64,000 bases of DNA from Sitta carolinensis (taxonomy: Eukaryota > Chordata > Aves > Passeriformes > Sittidae): contig CM063283.1 in assembly GCA_032173965.1 (NCBI GenBank), positions 35,689,743-35,753,742 of the forward strand, read 5' to 3'. The notes below the pieces were generated by a model, which had not been told where the DNA came from, ran no database searches, and was given only the letters and a program-made list of their open reading frames with translations. Numbering within the stretch: the first letter of the stretch is position 1; each line of letters opens with the position of its first letter. Below, piece after piece: positions 25,681 to 39,331 of this stretch. A program made the position numbers and the translations under genes.

Positions 25681-27764
25681 CCTATGGGTTAAGTTAATTT
25701 TTAAATATTTTAAAACCTTTTTTTGAGGTAGGGAAGGATTCAAGTACTTTGGACACATATGTACAATTAAATTACATATGGCCTTTACTGTTCTAAGGTG
25801 GGGTGGCCATCTAACATAGAAAAGGGCCCTAAAAAGGGTAATAAAGAAATAAATTTTCTTCCACTGCAGATGAGAGAGGATATCCTCACTTTTGCCAAGA
25901 TGGTGCCTGGCTTTACAGCCTTATTCTCTTCTTTGCCACTCTTGCTTTAGTTTACGATCTGTCTTGTATTTTCCAGTGCAGATGTATATGACATCTTTGT
26001 AGTGACAGCCGAAGCAAGCCAATTCCTTTTCAGAAGAACTAGCACAGTACTTTTCTTGGCACCTGGCATCAATTTGATGGAAACCCTTAAGGAAATAATA
26101 ATTAAAGTAGATCTGCAGTCAGATAGGAGGAAATAGTAACCCTTGATTGGTAGAGACAGGAAGAGGAAATAGCCTGGTTGTGGATCTGGGGCTAGAACTT
26201 CTTGCACAGGGAAAACTGTAGAAGTAGTCCTTGTCTACAACCTCATTAGTTCTGTACTTGCTTTACAGCTCAGAGTCAAATAAGAAGCGTTCCTCTGGTT
26301 CCTTCACTCCCCAGTGCCCACTGTCCTGCTGTCATTCAGCAATAGTGACCTTCTCTGTCCTCATATGTTGCATTTCCAACACTTTTGGGTCTTTGTCCAC
26401 AGCAAGCTCTAAATGAAATTAAAACAGAAGCATAAGCTAAACTACACCCTGTAGTACTACAGCCATGTGTCCTATAACTACGATAAAATACTACTGTGAT
26501 AAATCTTTAAGTAGGGGTCAATAAAGCAATAATACTGTACAGTAGAAACTGATCATTTAATGTAATGACTGATTTATTACACCATTAACTTGTCCTTAGC
26601 TTTGTCTTAGGACAGTTTGCTGAGTGCTTGTTAACTACTGAAATAAACCATTTCTTGGTGGAAATACTTAAATAAGATCCTGTAAGTTATTGGCTGGCAT
26701 AAGATTGGTCCTTCTGTCTATCAGAAAATTAAAGTCTGTATTGCAAAACGAAACACATATAATTTGGCTGTTTTCAGTCGTTATGTTATCAAAGACAACA
26801 TGCAAATGTGTGAAGGCAAATAGAATGAGTAAATAATAGCCTATAGCAACTGATGTATAAAAATTTCACCTTTGGGAGATAATTTTTTGTTTACCTGCAG
26901 TAAGTAGGAAGTCAGTATGACTGGCAAAACCTGGCAGACAATGCCTTTGGCCAGTAGAGATCTGTCACGGGACTCCTGCTTCTGATTGTACAAGTAGAGG
27001 GATGTTGCAGGAGGATAGAGCATGGCTATGTCAAAAGTGAGAACAACTTGAAAACTCTATGAAAGCAGATAATGACTGCGGTAGCAGAGGGCAGAGACCT
27101 CATAGCTGCCATCCAAGAGTCCTGTACATTCCACTGCTTGGTCAGGAGGAGCCAGTCCCTGACTTTTGCCCTTCCCAGCTGGAGAGCGTCCCTTCACTCA
27201 TATCTAGACTGTCTTTGTCACTGAGAACTTCAAAATGTTCTTTGGCTGAAGAGATGGACTATGGGCTAGCTATGATCTGGGCCAGATCTAGACCTCAGTG
27301 TAGATTATTCTGCATTGAGATGTGCTTACCAAGACAACTGTTGGTTTGCTCCAGAGTGGAATGGTTTACTAAGGTCTGTCCAGTAGAGGTAGGACCTTAG
27401 TGTGAAACAGTGAGGTGTCTGTAAGGATACATATGTGTTTGTGACAGTTTGTGGCACAGAGGCCAGCTGGCATGGAATGGCCTTTGACCATAAAATTAAA
27501 CATTCTAGTTTCCCAACCAGGTGTCATCATTCAAACCGAGCATGGTTCCTGGCTTGTGCTCAGGAGAGAACTATTTTGGGAGAGTGCTATTCTGTACTGG
27601 AACCTTGCCAGGATGTGCTCCAACAATAATGGGAGATGATGAATTCTATTCCCCTGAACCATTTCCTGACACAAACTAATTTATTTTATGCTTGGAGTTT
27701 TTGAGTTTTAGAGGGCTGAAGCTGGGATCTGTACAGCCATCACACTTTTATTTCCTGCTAATGT
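25681..27764. other. Unannotated non-coding sequence
   Basis: AT-rich sequence following the CR1 fragment. No exon or repeat recognised, and the short frames on both strands are unsupported. Confidence 0.6.
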
Positions 27765-27822
27765 AGCTCCACTGACTTCAATGTGGTTGTTTTAGATTCA
27801 CTTTGGTGTGATCAAGATAAAA
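27765..27822 (+). repeat. Possible ancient amniote interspersed-repeat relic
   Basis: The string 'ctccactgacttcaatg' is followed by 'gattcactttggtgtga'. It resembles a word pair ('gacttcaatggagtta' then 'gatttacaccagtgta') that I recall from old repeats in reptile genomes. I cannot name the family, and the match is short. Confidence 0.3.
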
Positions 27823-29382
27823 ATTTTTCTTATATTTGGATTTTGGAAAAGAAATGTCCGCTTTCTCCTACTTATAAATAAGTCTTCTAAAATTCAATGC
27901 ATGGAAGAATATGAGAGAGGAAACATCAGAAGAACCAAGAGAATAATTATCGTGTGAGGGAGATATGTGGAGAGGGATAGGAAATAGCAAAGATGTGTGG
28001 GGCAGGAAATAGTCATACTGGAAGTAGAAATATACATAGAAAGAGTCAAGACAGAGCAGAAATAAAGCTAAGATTGATACAGCATAGACATTGTCATAGG
28101 TGGCAGAAAGAGACCTGGAAATCCAGAAATGATAATGGAGATAAAGTAAGTGAGCGTATGAGACAGTGATAGGAGAAAGTGGGGTGCAAAGGAATTGGAT
28201 GTACCCTTTGGAGCAGGCTCTTGAGACTTGTGAATGGGGAGACAGAGGAGACATCTGGACCCAGAAAGGAGAATGGAGAGGCTAAGATGCAGAGCTCAGA
28301 GAAAGAGAGGAACTTAGACAGAGTCTCTGTTGCATGCAACGAAGTATATGACACACTGGGCTTAAAAATGCTTATAAATCAGCATCGGGAACAGCATCCT
28401 GCCAACAAATGCAGGATGAACAAAATAGAAACTGAAAACTTCACTATCATCCTGGGAAAAACCGCATTTTTAAATGCTGCCTGCCTCCTACATGGAGCTG
28501 AATGCATCTGAAAATATCCTCTAATTTGCATACAAATAGCTACATAAATTGGACTTGATCTTGCTAGTGGTTGTAAACAGAGGGATGGGAAAAGGACAGA
28601 GCACAGCACAGAAAATGTTATGCTGGACTCGATTTGCAGCTCTGCTCCAACATCACTTTCTGACCTCATGGGGATGGGGACACCATATACTTGAGAGGTC
28701 TGACTCTTTCTGGGATATTTAGAGTAGGACTATCTTCCTTCATTTTCAGTAATGAAAAGTTACACACTTAATATATATAATTGTCTGAGACAATTACCTT
28801 AGGCTTGATGGATACTGAATGGAGGAAAATAGGTGGAAAGCCATTCTTCTGACCAATTATAAATGCCTGTTTTAGCAAAGATGAATTGCCCTTTGGAGAA
28901 AGAGTCTAATTGCAAACGTAAAAAAACCACAGTGTGAGTACATTGGATTCAAATGTCCAAATGCTAGGGACATGAATTATAGCAGATGACTCCAACCTAA
29001 ATTGTCTCTTTCTCAGGAATTTGTTTGAAAATACTTATTGGCAATACTTAACATTCTCTGTAAGTGTGTTGAGAGCTTCAAATGTGATATGTAAACATAC
29101 ATATTGTTAGTAGAAAAATTGCCTCAAATTTCACATTTTTAGCACTTGAGAGGTCAGATCTTGTAACAACTAAAACATTGAAATCTCAATATTTCAAAAT
29201 GTTTTTCTCACTCCTTTTACCCTCCAACTTTAGTCATTGGAAATAAAAATATTTATACGCTGCTTCTATGCAGGCTAAGTAACGCTGCATGCAGATGATG
29301 ATGATGTTTTTTCTAGAAACATTAAGTCTATTAGAAAGTGGCTTCTCTGACACTATTATTTACAGTCTCAAACAGAAGCAAA

Positions 29383-29411
29383 ATCTATATCTAAATCTAA
29401 TCTAAATCTAT
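29383..29411 (+). repeat. Short degenerate (TCTAAA)n tandem repeat
   Basis: About five imperfect 'atctaa' units, followed by an 'acatata/acatgc' stretch. Confidence 0.7.
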
Positions 29412-31214
29412 ACATATACATACATGCATAAATAAAATTTTGTGTAGGCATTTGTTGTCAAAATTTAAACCATTTGAATTATATCTGACAGAGAGGTCTC
29501 TCTGAAAAGACAAGTCATTCCGTATTAAAATGGGCATCCAAGACAGATGAGATAAATCCTTTGTAAGTGCATGTTTTCGCTACTGACTACTGGGAGGACA
29601 TGGTTTAGACTAGGGGATATTTACATGCCTGAACTGCAGACAAGTGTCTCATGTCACAATCTCCTTGCAAAATCATTGTTATCAATTTCAAAGGACCCCA
29701 GGATCACCAACGTTACTCCTGCCTCCACAGCATCTCCTCCAGGATTTTGGAAGCAGTGAGACTACCAACATCACTGAATCACCTCCTGTGTTGCAAACTG
29801 CAATGATAAAAACATGTCTGCAGACACTTTCTTAAACCCAGGCTCTGTATCTCCACATTCCTGCAGCATACTCCTTCTTCTGGGAGGCTGGTCTATAGCA
29901 TCAATTTTATTTGATTTTATTTTTCTCAAGTAATAACTTGTTCTGGAATGAAGAAAGATCAGCAGATCTTTGCTGCTCCTTCCCAGCTCCTTTGTTGCTT
30001 GAGGTCCACATTGTGTACCTGTCCTCTTGGCAGACTGCACATCCCTCTGTGCCCTGGTTGTGCTTGACTGTCAGACTTGATGGATCTCCTATGAAAGAGC
30101 CTACAAATCATGACCAAGCTTCAAATTTTTTCTTTTTTTTCTGATACTGATATGCATGACTTGTCCTTTCGCTTTCTCTCTGCCTTTTGGATCCACATCT
30201 ATCTTTTGTTTTGATGCTGAATTGCCTCCACTTCAGTTCACATTCTTCTCTATCATCTGGTTCTCAAGTATCTCTATTATCTCGCATTGCTTTACCTCAG
30301 AGCTAGTTTCTTTCATACTCAGTGTCACTTCAACTCATTTTTTTTGGCCAATTTATAGTGTGTGTTCTCCAGCATAATAAACCCGTTCCCAGCATTATCT
30401 CTCTGTGTATCCCACTGCTTTTTCTGGTTTGTTGCCATGCTCATGCTCCCATTTGTGGGTAACCATTTTCATGTAATTTATGCCATGTCTTTGTGTTCTC
30501 CTGTACTTTTCTTGTTTCTCAAAGATAGATACCTCAACTAAAACAAATCCAAAAGCCTCGACCCCTGGACACATTCAATGCAGAGTTGGTGAGGTCTCTG
30601 ATGTTTGAGTAAACAGTTCCATAGAATACCATAACAGTTTTTTAAGTTCTCTCCACTGAGGGATGGTTGTTACACCCACCAGTTTCCAGGAGGTCCAGCC
30701 CTACCCATAACAATAAATAATCCCCTTGTACTCATATGTTGTTATTCCTTTGTTAGAGCTGAGCTGAACCAAAGTCAGGGGAAATCAAAGCCTTTTAACT
30801 GTGCTTACCATTAAACTGTTGCAGGTGGTTAAATGTTTTTGCCTAGATAGTTTACAGACTTGAAATCAGCTAGGACAACTGCAACCCCATCGTCAGCTGT
30901 AGAAACAGAGAGTGAGGCCACGTCTTTGCCTTTGATGTTCACATCATAATGCACACAGATATTCATGTCCCAGGATATTAAAAAAACCCAGGAACAAACC
31001 AGAAAGCACATGGAACAAACAGTGCTGAAAAAGACCATGGAGAAGCAACAAAAAGAGCCGGCAGAAATCACTCTTGATAAGCTCATTTCAGAGGGTTGTG
31101 TCTTTCATGCAAGTCCTCTCTGATGGGCTGGGTGCTGTACTGTCCCTTTGCCTGACAGCAGAACCTGACTCTCAGTGTTGCCTCGGAGATTTCACAGAGA
31201 TTTCTTCTGTTTTA

Positions 31215-31235
31215 GAGAGTCAGCAACTGACTCTC
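31215..31235. repeat. Perfect inverted repeat, 9-bp stem
   Basis: GAGAGTCAG and CTGACTCTC flank a 3-base loop. The sequence has no further transcript-like context, so chance origin is possible. Confidence 0.8.
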
Positions 31236-33250
31236 ACTTCATGAGATGGCTTAGGTAGACAGTTAAGGGAGTTCATGTAAAAGGAACTCAGGAATACATG
31301 TACAAGCTTTTACAGAATTTCATGGAAAATCATAGATTTATAGCTCTAGTAGGGTAGGAGATTGGTGTGGAGAGTAAAGGAGCAAAGGATGTTTGGGTGA
31401 GAGGCAGAGGTACTCTGAGACCAGCCCTGACTCCAGCTTAGCCGCTTTCTGTTTCTGAATTAAACAGTCACAATTCTACTTGAAACCAGTGGCAAATTTA
31501 GGTCAAATTGAAAGAGCAGCTTTGACTGAAGAAAGGCAAGCAAAGAAAGAAAAAACACCAAACAAAAAAAGTGTTGGCAATGTCAAAAAGATTAGTTTCA
31601 GCATTCTCCAAGCACAATGTTTCAATTTTTTTTTTAGTTGGATTCAAAAGGAGCATCTGCTGAAGTAATTCCAGCTCTCATAATCCTGGTGATTAGGATA
31701 CTGGACCAACATGTTGAAGACCCCAAAACCCTACCTACATTTGAAAGGGAGTTTAAATATCTTTCTTCTAAGGAAACTTTTTCCACTGAACAATCAAATT
31801 CTCCTTCTTTAGTTATTTAGCTATTATTATAAACAAATATTCACTGTGAAGAATAGGACTCCATAGGCTGGGAATCTAGACAAGGGAAACCTGATCTCAA
31901 GTCTTTCTTCCAAGTTTCATGACAAGGGAAAATTGGTCCCAGATGAGTGCTTTAATCAGCTTATTCTGGAGAGAGGTGGCAAATGCTGCCACTTGCTCTC
32001 CATGGTGGATTTAATGGCTCCAAGAACTAGTTTTTCATGCATGCTTTTTTTCACTTTTCTTTATTTTGCTATATATTTTTAATTCTTCTGTATCTGGAAA
32101 TAAAAAACCTATTAATTCCAACTGAGTGAAATTTTTATTCTTTCTTTTTAATCCAAACCCCATTTTATTCATTTTGTGATGCTTTTCCCCCCTCAAATTT
32201 TCATTTAACTTCCTCAATCTTTTAGTTTGTGTGTTGAACCAAAAAATAAGTCACTTCTGTGGCACACATTCAGCTTCCTACTGAATTTCCAATCCAGTGG
32301 AAATTTATAAGGGAGAAACATATATATTATTTATTCTTTTCTCCATAGAGTGAATGACCAATTCCCTTTATTTTGGTACTTGTTTAATAGTACTCTACTG
32401 ATTGTGTAAAATCATAATATCAGAAATAATGACCTAATTGTGTGGCACATTAAAAACAGCTCATGAAGGACACAAACCCCACAGATTATATTACTCTCCA
32501 TTATTCAGTTTTTCTGGGAACTTTTTCTTTCTGTCATGCTTTATTGTACAAGACAGAAATAAAATAGTTTTGCAATAATTTCTGGGCCGTTTTGCATAGT
32601 GTGCTGTGCATCTTTTTTAATGTTTCAAATTCTTCAAGTAAGAAGCATATCCCAGCTTTACAGCATTGGCCTTCCAGAAGCTTGTGGGAATGAAGGATTT
32701 AGAAAGTCTGTGGTAAAGGGATTACTACACATTACTGTTGCTTAATGACTATTACAATGTGCAAATTCAGATGCCAGTGCCAAATCAGCATTTTCAGCAA
32801 GTAGTAGGGGAGGTATAATAGAGAGGAAAAATTGGAGTCACTAAATTTTTTTAACCAGGGACAGGTTATTTCCTTGAGGATATATTTTTTTTTTTATTAA
32901 TATGTGGCAACTCAGATATAAAGAATGTTGAATCTTCTTCTGGATGTACCAAACTCTTTGTTGACTATCAAGGGAGGCAAAAGAGCAACTCTGATACTTA
33001 GTTGACTAAATAAGGACTGCATTGCCTATTGCCTGCTATTTGTATGCTTCATGGAGAAGGCTGAAGAAGGCTTCCTGCATGCTGGGCTCTCCTTCTGTCC
33101 ATGGTGTTCCTGCCCATTGGACTAAGGTTCAGGAGCCCAGTGACTGAGGTAGAGTTTTCCATGCATCTGTGCACATTGTCTCCAGCTACCCGCCAGCCAG
33201 CAATTGTGATGCGGAGCCACAGCTCAAAAGGAAGGAATAATGATGAACAT

Positions 33251-33410
33251 GAGCAAGAAAGGGTCTTGGGCTCAGGCTTGCTGCATAGTCTCTCCCACAT
33301 TTCTCATTTTCTCATTTGTTGAAATAAGGATGATGGTAATTAACTTGCAAAGGTGTTGTGAAGTTTAATTATTGCATGCACTCCTCAAATTCAAGATAGC
33401 TTAGTGCTGT
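33251..33410 (+). repeat. MIR-like ancient SINE relic
   Basis: The order of blocks follows the MIR plus-strand consensus: 'gggtcttgggctcagg' (core 'gaccttgggcaag'), 'ctcattttctcatttgttgaaataagg' in pieces ('tttcctcatctgtaaaatggg'), 'gatgatggtaatta', 'ggtgttgtgaagtttaatta' in pieces ('gggttgttgtgaggattaaatg'), and finally 'ttagtgctgt'. Several blocks in the right order make this better supported than the relic near 0.2 kb. It is highly diverged, and the comparison is from memory. Confidence 0.55.
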
Positions 33411-34444
33411 ATTTCTGTAGTGCCACTTTTTAACGTGGTGTGGGAAACAACACGTTACTCAGAAGCTGCTTGTATCTGAAAAGAAGGAGAGGCAGAGGAG
33501 GGTGAAGTAAGCGAGCTCATGCTGGCATGTCTTTCAGTGTGTTGATAGTATTGGTGTGGAATGAAAAGACTAATCATCAAGCTCAATTTTTAAAAATATG
33601 TCCTTTGTGAATAAAAGAATTTTGAACTATTACCAAATGCACATGGATGCACTTGCATGTCTAGTGACCTATTGGATATAATACAGTAAGACTGCCTCAA
33701 TAGCAATAACATTTTGGACAAGAAATGTAACTCTCAAATCCTCTCCTGTTATAAACAGTGTATTTATAAACTGCTTGGCAGTGAAGGTAATTATCTCCTA
33801 ATGAACAGAAAATTGTGTCTAGGGAAAAATCATGATAGAGAAGGAGAAGTAACTAATTTTTAAAATGGAATTATACATGTATCGCTCTTATTTTAATAAT
33901 TAGTTTTCTCCTGTTACACTTTTTGCTTTCTATGTTCCACTCGACTATTAAATCAGTAACAGTCCCTAATGTGTCTGAAAAAAAGTTAAAGACAAATGAA
34001 CTTTCCCATATGGATGTAATATTTGCTCCCCTAAATAAATTCTTACTGTTTTTTGTCAGGTTTTCACACACCCACAGATTCTGCTATCAGCTAGTAAATC
34101 TTTGTGTAAGACACTATGGGATCAGATTTCCCTGGATGAATTGTTGGCCAAACCAGAGAGAAAATAATGTTGCAGAGAAACTAGTGTTTCCAAGTTCTGT
34201 CTTTCCTTCCACCCCAAGCAGAATATTTTCTTTGTGCTTTTCTTCAGAATTTCCAGCCATGATGTCTATTTGGAGGGAAGGAGACACAGATAGTGTTGCT
34301 GGTGTGCATTTTTTTGTGATAGCAGAGAGAATCTTGCTGCTGGACAGCTGGGATGTGAAAAGTCAGAAGTGCAGTAAGTCACCTGAAATCATTGCTGTAT
34401 TTTCCTCTTCTAGCAGGAAATCTGCTCAGCTAGATCAATGTGCC

Positions 34445-34476
34445 AAAAAAAAAAAAAAAAAAAAGAAAAAGAAAAA
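34445..34476. repeat. Poly-A run, 20 bases, with GAAAAA tail
   Basis: A20 followed by two GAAAAA-type units. No AATAAA is seen in the 50 bases upstream, so a retroposed tail is not supported. Confidence 0.85.
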
Positions 34477-34932
34477 GCCTCCATGATTTCTCCAGTGGTG
34501 TTTAAGGTAATATCTTGTGATTCCTCTGCACTGTACACAGGGCTCCTATGAATGCTTTCAGAAAAGGTTTGCTTACAGCCAATCACATAATACTTCATGT
34601 AATACTGTACTTTCCTCCAGACCGTAGCTCTGCACCAGTAAAAACTTTCCCTGGGAGTCACATATGCAGATACTAAAGCAGTGAAGTTGCAAAGAATACT
34701 GTGGTTTCATCAGTGGATCCACTAAACAAAATAAAATGGCACCCTTTTTATCAAACAGAGGGTCAATATGAAGTATAGAATCTCGTCTTCCTGGAAGTCA
34801 GAGCAATGCTCTGTGTGGTGTTAATCCTGAATAATCCATTTATTTTTGAATCAAGGGGTGTCACTAGTTTCTTATTTCTGGGGAGGTGCTTCTTTCCCAC
34901 AAAATACTTCCTTTAGATTTCTTTTTTTTTTG

Positions 34933-34959
34933 AAGCCATGGCAACTGTAGCCATGGCTT
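34933..34959. repeat. Perfect inverted repeat, 9-bp stem
   Basis: AAGCCATGG and CCATGGCTT are separated by nine bases. It is preceded by a T run, which gives it no terminator meaning in a vertebrate genome. Confidence 0.8.
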
Positions 34960-35367
34960 TTACCACCTATAAGAATTATTAATGCTCCACAGTTGAGCTG
35001 TCTCTAGTAATTAACACATGAAAGGCAATGGCTCAATAAGACCTCTAATCAGCAGAATATATTTTATATGCACACTGGACTTGTGTACATAGGAAGGATT
35101 TGATGATGTCAGCTACAGATTGCTTCCTACAATCACAGAAAAGTAAATACCTCTGAGGGACTTTGTAAAATCCCTACTCATCCTCCTGCCCTGAAGCTGG
35201 AAATGTTACAGGATTAGTTATCACTTTGCTGACATCTTGATTGAATTTTTCACAACTTCTTATCACGGCATTCCTGTGATGGAGATTCCCCCATCAACCT
35301 CTGTTGGCTTGACAGTCTCATTCCAGTGCTCTGTTATTCTCAATGTAGACTCTCCTGGTATGCCGAC

Positions 35368-35790
35368 AGAAACATAAAATATTCTGGGTTGGAAGGGACT
35401 CGCAAAGAACATCAAAGTCCAACTCCTGGTCCTGCAGAATGCCTGCTCCACCATTTCCCCTCACGAGGAAGTTGCAGACCACAGTAAGGTCTCCCCTCAG
35501 TCTCCTCTTCTCCAGACTGAATAAGCCAAGCAACCTCATCCACTTCTAATAGTTTTCCCTCAAGGCCCTTCACCCTCTTCATAGCACTCTTTTGGACACT
35601 GTCTAATAGCCTTATATTTTTCTTATATTGTGGTGCCCAAAACTGCACACAGCACTGGAGGCGAAGCCTTGGCAGCACAGATAAGAGCAGGGCAATCAAT
35701 CCCCTCCCTCAAGTGGCCACTGATGCTTTGCCTCATGCACTGAGAACACAGGTGTCCTTCCTGGCTGATCTCCTCACATCTGGAGCTGAA
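35368..35790 (-). mobile_element. CR1 LINE 3' fragment with internal deletion
   Basis: On the minus strand, two frames (within 35699-35412 and 35539-35318) carry the C-terminal region of the CR1 reverse-transcriptase protein. Short diagnostic words are CVQFWAPQYKK, VKGLEG, then GLFSLEKRRLRGDL and NFLVRGNGGAG. The frame changes between the first and second block, so there is at least one indel. After GNGGAG the sequence jumps straight to the 3' terminal part ('tgggttggaagggac' in plus-strand view). From memory of the family, roughly 250 bases of the usual 3' region are missing near 35445. The end near 35368 is the element's 3' terminus. Confidence 0.88.
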
Positions 35791-38700
35791 GTTTTGCTGG
35801 CATGTTTCCTTCTGCAACCATAGATTTTAAACTGAGCTGTTTCCTGGTAGTGAAGTGTACATGGGAATGCATCAAAGTCCTTACAAAACTACTGTTCAAC
35901 ACACCAGTCCTGTGTGGCCAAATAAATAATTGTCTCAGGTATGGTTTTTTACATCTGAGCTCATAACCAACACCTGCTTTTGTATTTATACACTAGATAG
36001 TAGGGCCTAAATTCTGCTCCTATTTAAACAGTTACCTAAAGTTCAGGATTTGACACTTTCCAAGATAGCAGTGGCTGGAGACATCTGCCATCCCTGTTTG
36101 TGTTCAGATCTTGCCTATGAAAAATATCCTGACAGATTGGAAAGCAGAGGCTGTATCACTGGGCATTACCTAGATGCTGTGCCAGATGTGCCATTAAGTT
36201 TGATGCAATATTAAACTCCCTTTTCATTAGTTAAGAAATGTGGATATATATCTCAGTTATCTCCTACTGAAGAATTAGTCAATCAATGTCCTGAAGTGCA
36301 GTGTATGTTTTGAAACTGTCTGTTAGCAAAAGCCATTAGCAGATAAGGCATACATCAAGAGATCTGTCATGGGGCTGAGCACCCAAATACCTCCCATAGC
36401 CATATCATGGTTTGGATAAGGCTGCATCTACACAGAAGAATTGAGACAGAATTGTGGCTTTAGCTGGAGCACTGTGCTAAGGCAATTCCAACAGCTTCAG
36501 TAAAAACCAATACAAGTGACAATGTTGTCAAGTTTGCACTGTGGTGTAGCCTTAAAAGAACATAATTCTGCATCTTTCCACTGATTTTTATCTGTGCTAG
36601 CAAAATCGAGTTAGGACAGATGTGCCAGCTTTTGCTATGAGGCATGCACAGAAACATATTGATTTCAATGCTGAAAAAAACCTGTGGGCTGGAGTGAACT
36701 GTGTAATCCAGGAAGAGGAAAGAGGCCAGTTGGCAACTAATTTCTTGCTGCCTTTATTTCTCCAAGAACTAAATCAATTTTCCTGTCTGAATGGGGTTGC
36801 TGAAAAGCATAACCTTTTTAAAAGCTACTTTTCTCCCCCACTTCAAATTCCCCAATCTAAACAAGTTCCACACACTTCCCACTGGAAGAACAGTTTTAGA
36901 AAAATCAATGGATTAAAGTAGTCAAAGCCAGCAAAAGAATAAGAATTTCCATTTGATGAATATTACTCACATAAAAATAAGTTTTTACTGGAGAAAAAAA
37001 GTGGGAGGAAAATGATTCCTTACCATAAAATAAGCCATGTATTTTATTTCTCATTAACAGTGGAGCTTTGTAAGCAAAGCAGTATATTATATCTTTGCAA
37101 TCTCTTTCTCTGTAAACCATGAACAATGAAATAAATTATGTACGTTTGCCTCCTTGAACATACTCCTCAGTTGCACTTTTCCTACTAACGTCTTCTGGAA
37201 TTACTTCTAGTATTCCAAACCTCTGTCAAAATGTCAAACAGCTCCTTCTCCTGGTAGAAGAGAAAGAACTACTGCAAAAATATTTCCTTCTTTTCCTCCA
37301 AAGTCATATTTTTTGCATATGAGGTTTGGAAAAGCCAGTTCACTCTGGGATTTATCTTTGGCATGAATGGGTTTTAGATTTGCAGTACATTTAAGTCCCA
37401 GTAATTAGGGAAACAAAAGAACTAATTGAAATTTGTACCTTGTTAAGATACAGATCTGACAGTGTCTTAAGCCGAGGATGTGGAATTGATTTTGTAGAAA
37501 AACCACCTGGAGAAAATAATGTTGTGCTTCTATAATTTTTACAGCTTATCTTTTTTGCCTTTTTTTCTGTATTTTTGCCAAACATGGCTGATGACATGGA
37601 ATGAGCTCAGTGTTTGTTGAGGAAAAGTAGAGTGGGCCTGTCATTATATCCACCACTATTCCCACAAGAGATTCCTAGAGCAGATTCTTATAGAATGGTG
37701 ACAGGTCACTCCATGAGAAACCCTAACAGGGTCTTTTAAAAGAAGTGTGAGACTGTTGAGAGGAATCCCCTTGGCCACATATGACTGACATCATGCAAAT
37801 TATTTCTCATATCCAGTCACTGCAATAGGCATTTGACTGAGGCATGGTGTCCCAGGAAAACCACATGCACAAATTCCTCCCACAGCAAGATGCTTCCTCT
37901 GCAGGAGCCTTGCCTTCCATCTTATATTTCTTTCAACAGCATCAGACCTTCTCAAAAGAGCCCAAAGGAGGGCTGCCTGTCATGTCACCAACTTTTGCTG
38001 GTGGAACGGATGAAGGTGCCTGGCTCCAGTGCAAGTTGTGGTCTAATGGGTTAAACAAAGCCAAATTCTACTCCCTGAAAGCCAAGTGACTTGGACTGGC
38101 TCAGAGGTACCTGAAGCCTCATGTGTAGGCAAAATGCTGGGTCAAAGTCATACAAGTGGTTTCTCTCTAGATAACAGGACACGTGCATCTCACAGGTCTA
38201 ACTTTTCAGAAATGTTAATGATCCCCAAAAAGCATCCCAAAACAAACACATAATCCCCAGAAACAAGTCCTGAGAAACAAAAAAAAAAGCTCAAAGATAG
38301 AATGAATAATTCTATAGAGATAAGAAAGATGGAGATTAGCTAAAACATGCAAGTTGTGGCGGCTTTCAAGAAAGAAAAAGAAAAGAAACCCCAAATGGAG
38401 GAACATTTTCTGTGGAAGACACAAGAGAGACCTGAGGAATAATATAAGGCATAATTCAAGGGCTCTGAGTCTTTGAGAATAATGCAAAGGCAACACTGAA
38501 GCATCTCTGATGGTGCAAATGCATACCTTTTATTGTACCTGTACCAGGCTGATCTAGACAAGTTAACCATGAAAGTAGGCTGGTTTGTTGCTTTAATTTG
38601 CCTCTTTCACCTCTTACATCTCAGTGCTTTCTTATGCATATGAAGTAAACCACACCTGGCACTTGAAATACCATTGGCCCGTATTTTCGTATTTTCGCTG

Positions 38701-39331
38701 CTTAAGAATTCCCAAAATGAAGAAATGAAAACACACTTGAAACTCCTTGGATTCACCTGGTAAAACAAAAGAGAGATACTCTGCGTAGAGCAGCCAGATC
38801 CCAGCCTCAGAGTATTGCAAAGACTTTATGAAGGCTGTCACAAAGTAAACAAAAGGAAAAGGAAATATTTGAGCTCTTTAAATGTTGCACAAACACACCA
38901 CCGTCTAGACATACCTAAGATACCTCCCCTATTTTAAAGTATCATGGATTAAATGCCTTTTTTAACTTCTTCAGGCTTGAAAGGATTTACTGAAGACTAA
39001 ATCAGCCTTGCAAACTCCTCATGGATAGTGGTGATGAGCTTTTCTTGATGAGTACTGTGTTGGGATGAGCATGTGAATTATCTTTCAGGTTTTTTTTAAT
39101 TGTCCCCAGGCCTCAGAGAAAGAGCTGAATCAGAGAAATTTACATAAGAATTTTGATACGTTGCCCTATTGTTTTCTTAGATGCTCAGTTTAATGGAGAA
39201 AACATCTGCCTGCCTTTGAGTGCTCTATGGATCATTTGGTTGTTTGAGAAATCCCATTTCACTCCTTTCCCTCCATTGGTTGGCTGAGAAGGGCTTGGTC
39301 TTTGTAGCTGTCAGCCAAGAGAAAAAACAAC
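35791..39331. other. Unannotated non-coding sequence
   Basis: No gene, RNA or named transposon recognised. Ordinary AT-rich sequence up to the purine tract. Confidence 0.6.

Larger units (their letters stand above)
27823..33250. other. Unannotated non-coding sequence
   Basis: No gene or named transposon. It contains a degenerate TCTAAA-type short tandem repeat at 29383-29411 and a 21-base perfect hairpin at 31215-31235. The 128-, 110- and 96-codon frames between 27868 and 28669 overlap on opposite strands and look like chance. Confidence 0.6.
33411..35367. other. Non-coding sequence with a long chance frame
   Basis: Holds the longest non-repeat frame of the window (187 codons, 33923-34486, plus strand). 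It ends in lysines encoded by a 20-base A run at 34445-34464 followed by GAAAAAG units. I recognise no domain in it, its composition is that of translated AT-rich DNA, and at this GC content one such frame in 128 kb of strand is roughly expected. A 9-bp perfect inverted repeat lies at 34933-34959. Confidence 0.55.

Noticed and set aside
28620..28680. MIR-like relic around 'gcagctctgctccaacatcac'
   Set aside because: Only two short words fit, and the diagnostic 'gtgaccttgg' core is not present.
31320..31365. 'aatcatagatttatag' as a CR1 3' end
   Set aside because: Only the short 'tcataga' word matches. The expected 'ccaacc' or 'ggttgga' block next to it is missing.
35412..35699. 95-codon minus-strand frame as a host gene
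   Set aside because: It is the CR1 reverse-transcriptase C-terminus, frameshifted and fused to UTR-derived codons.
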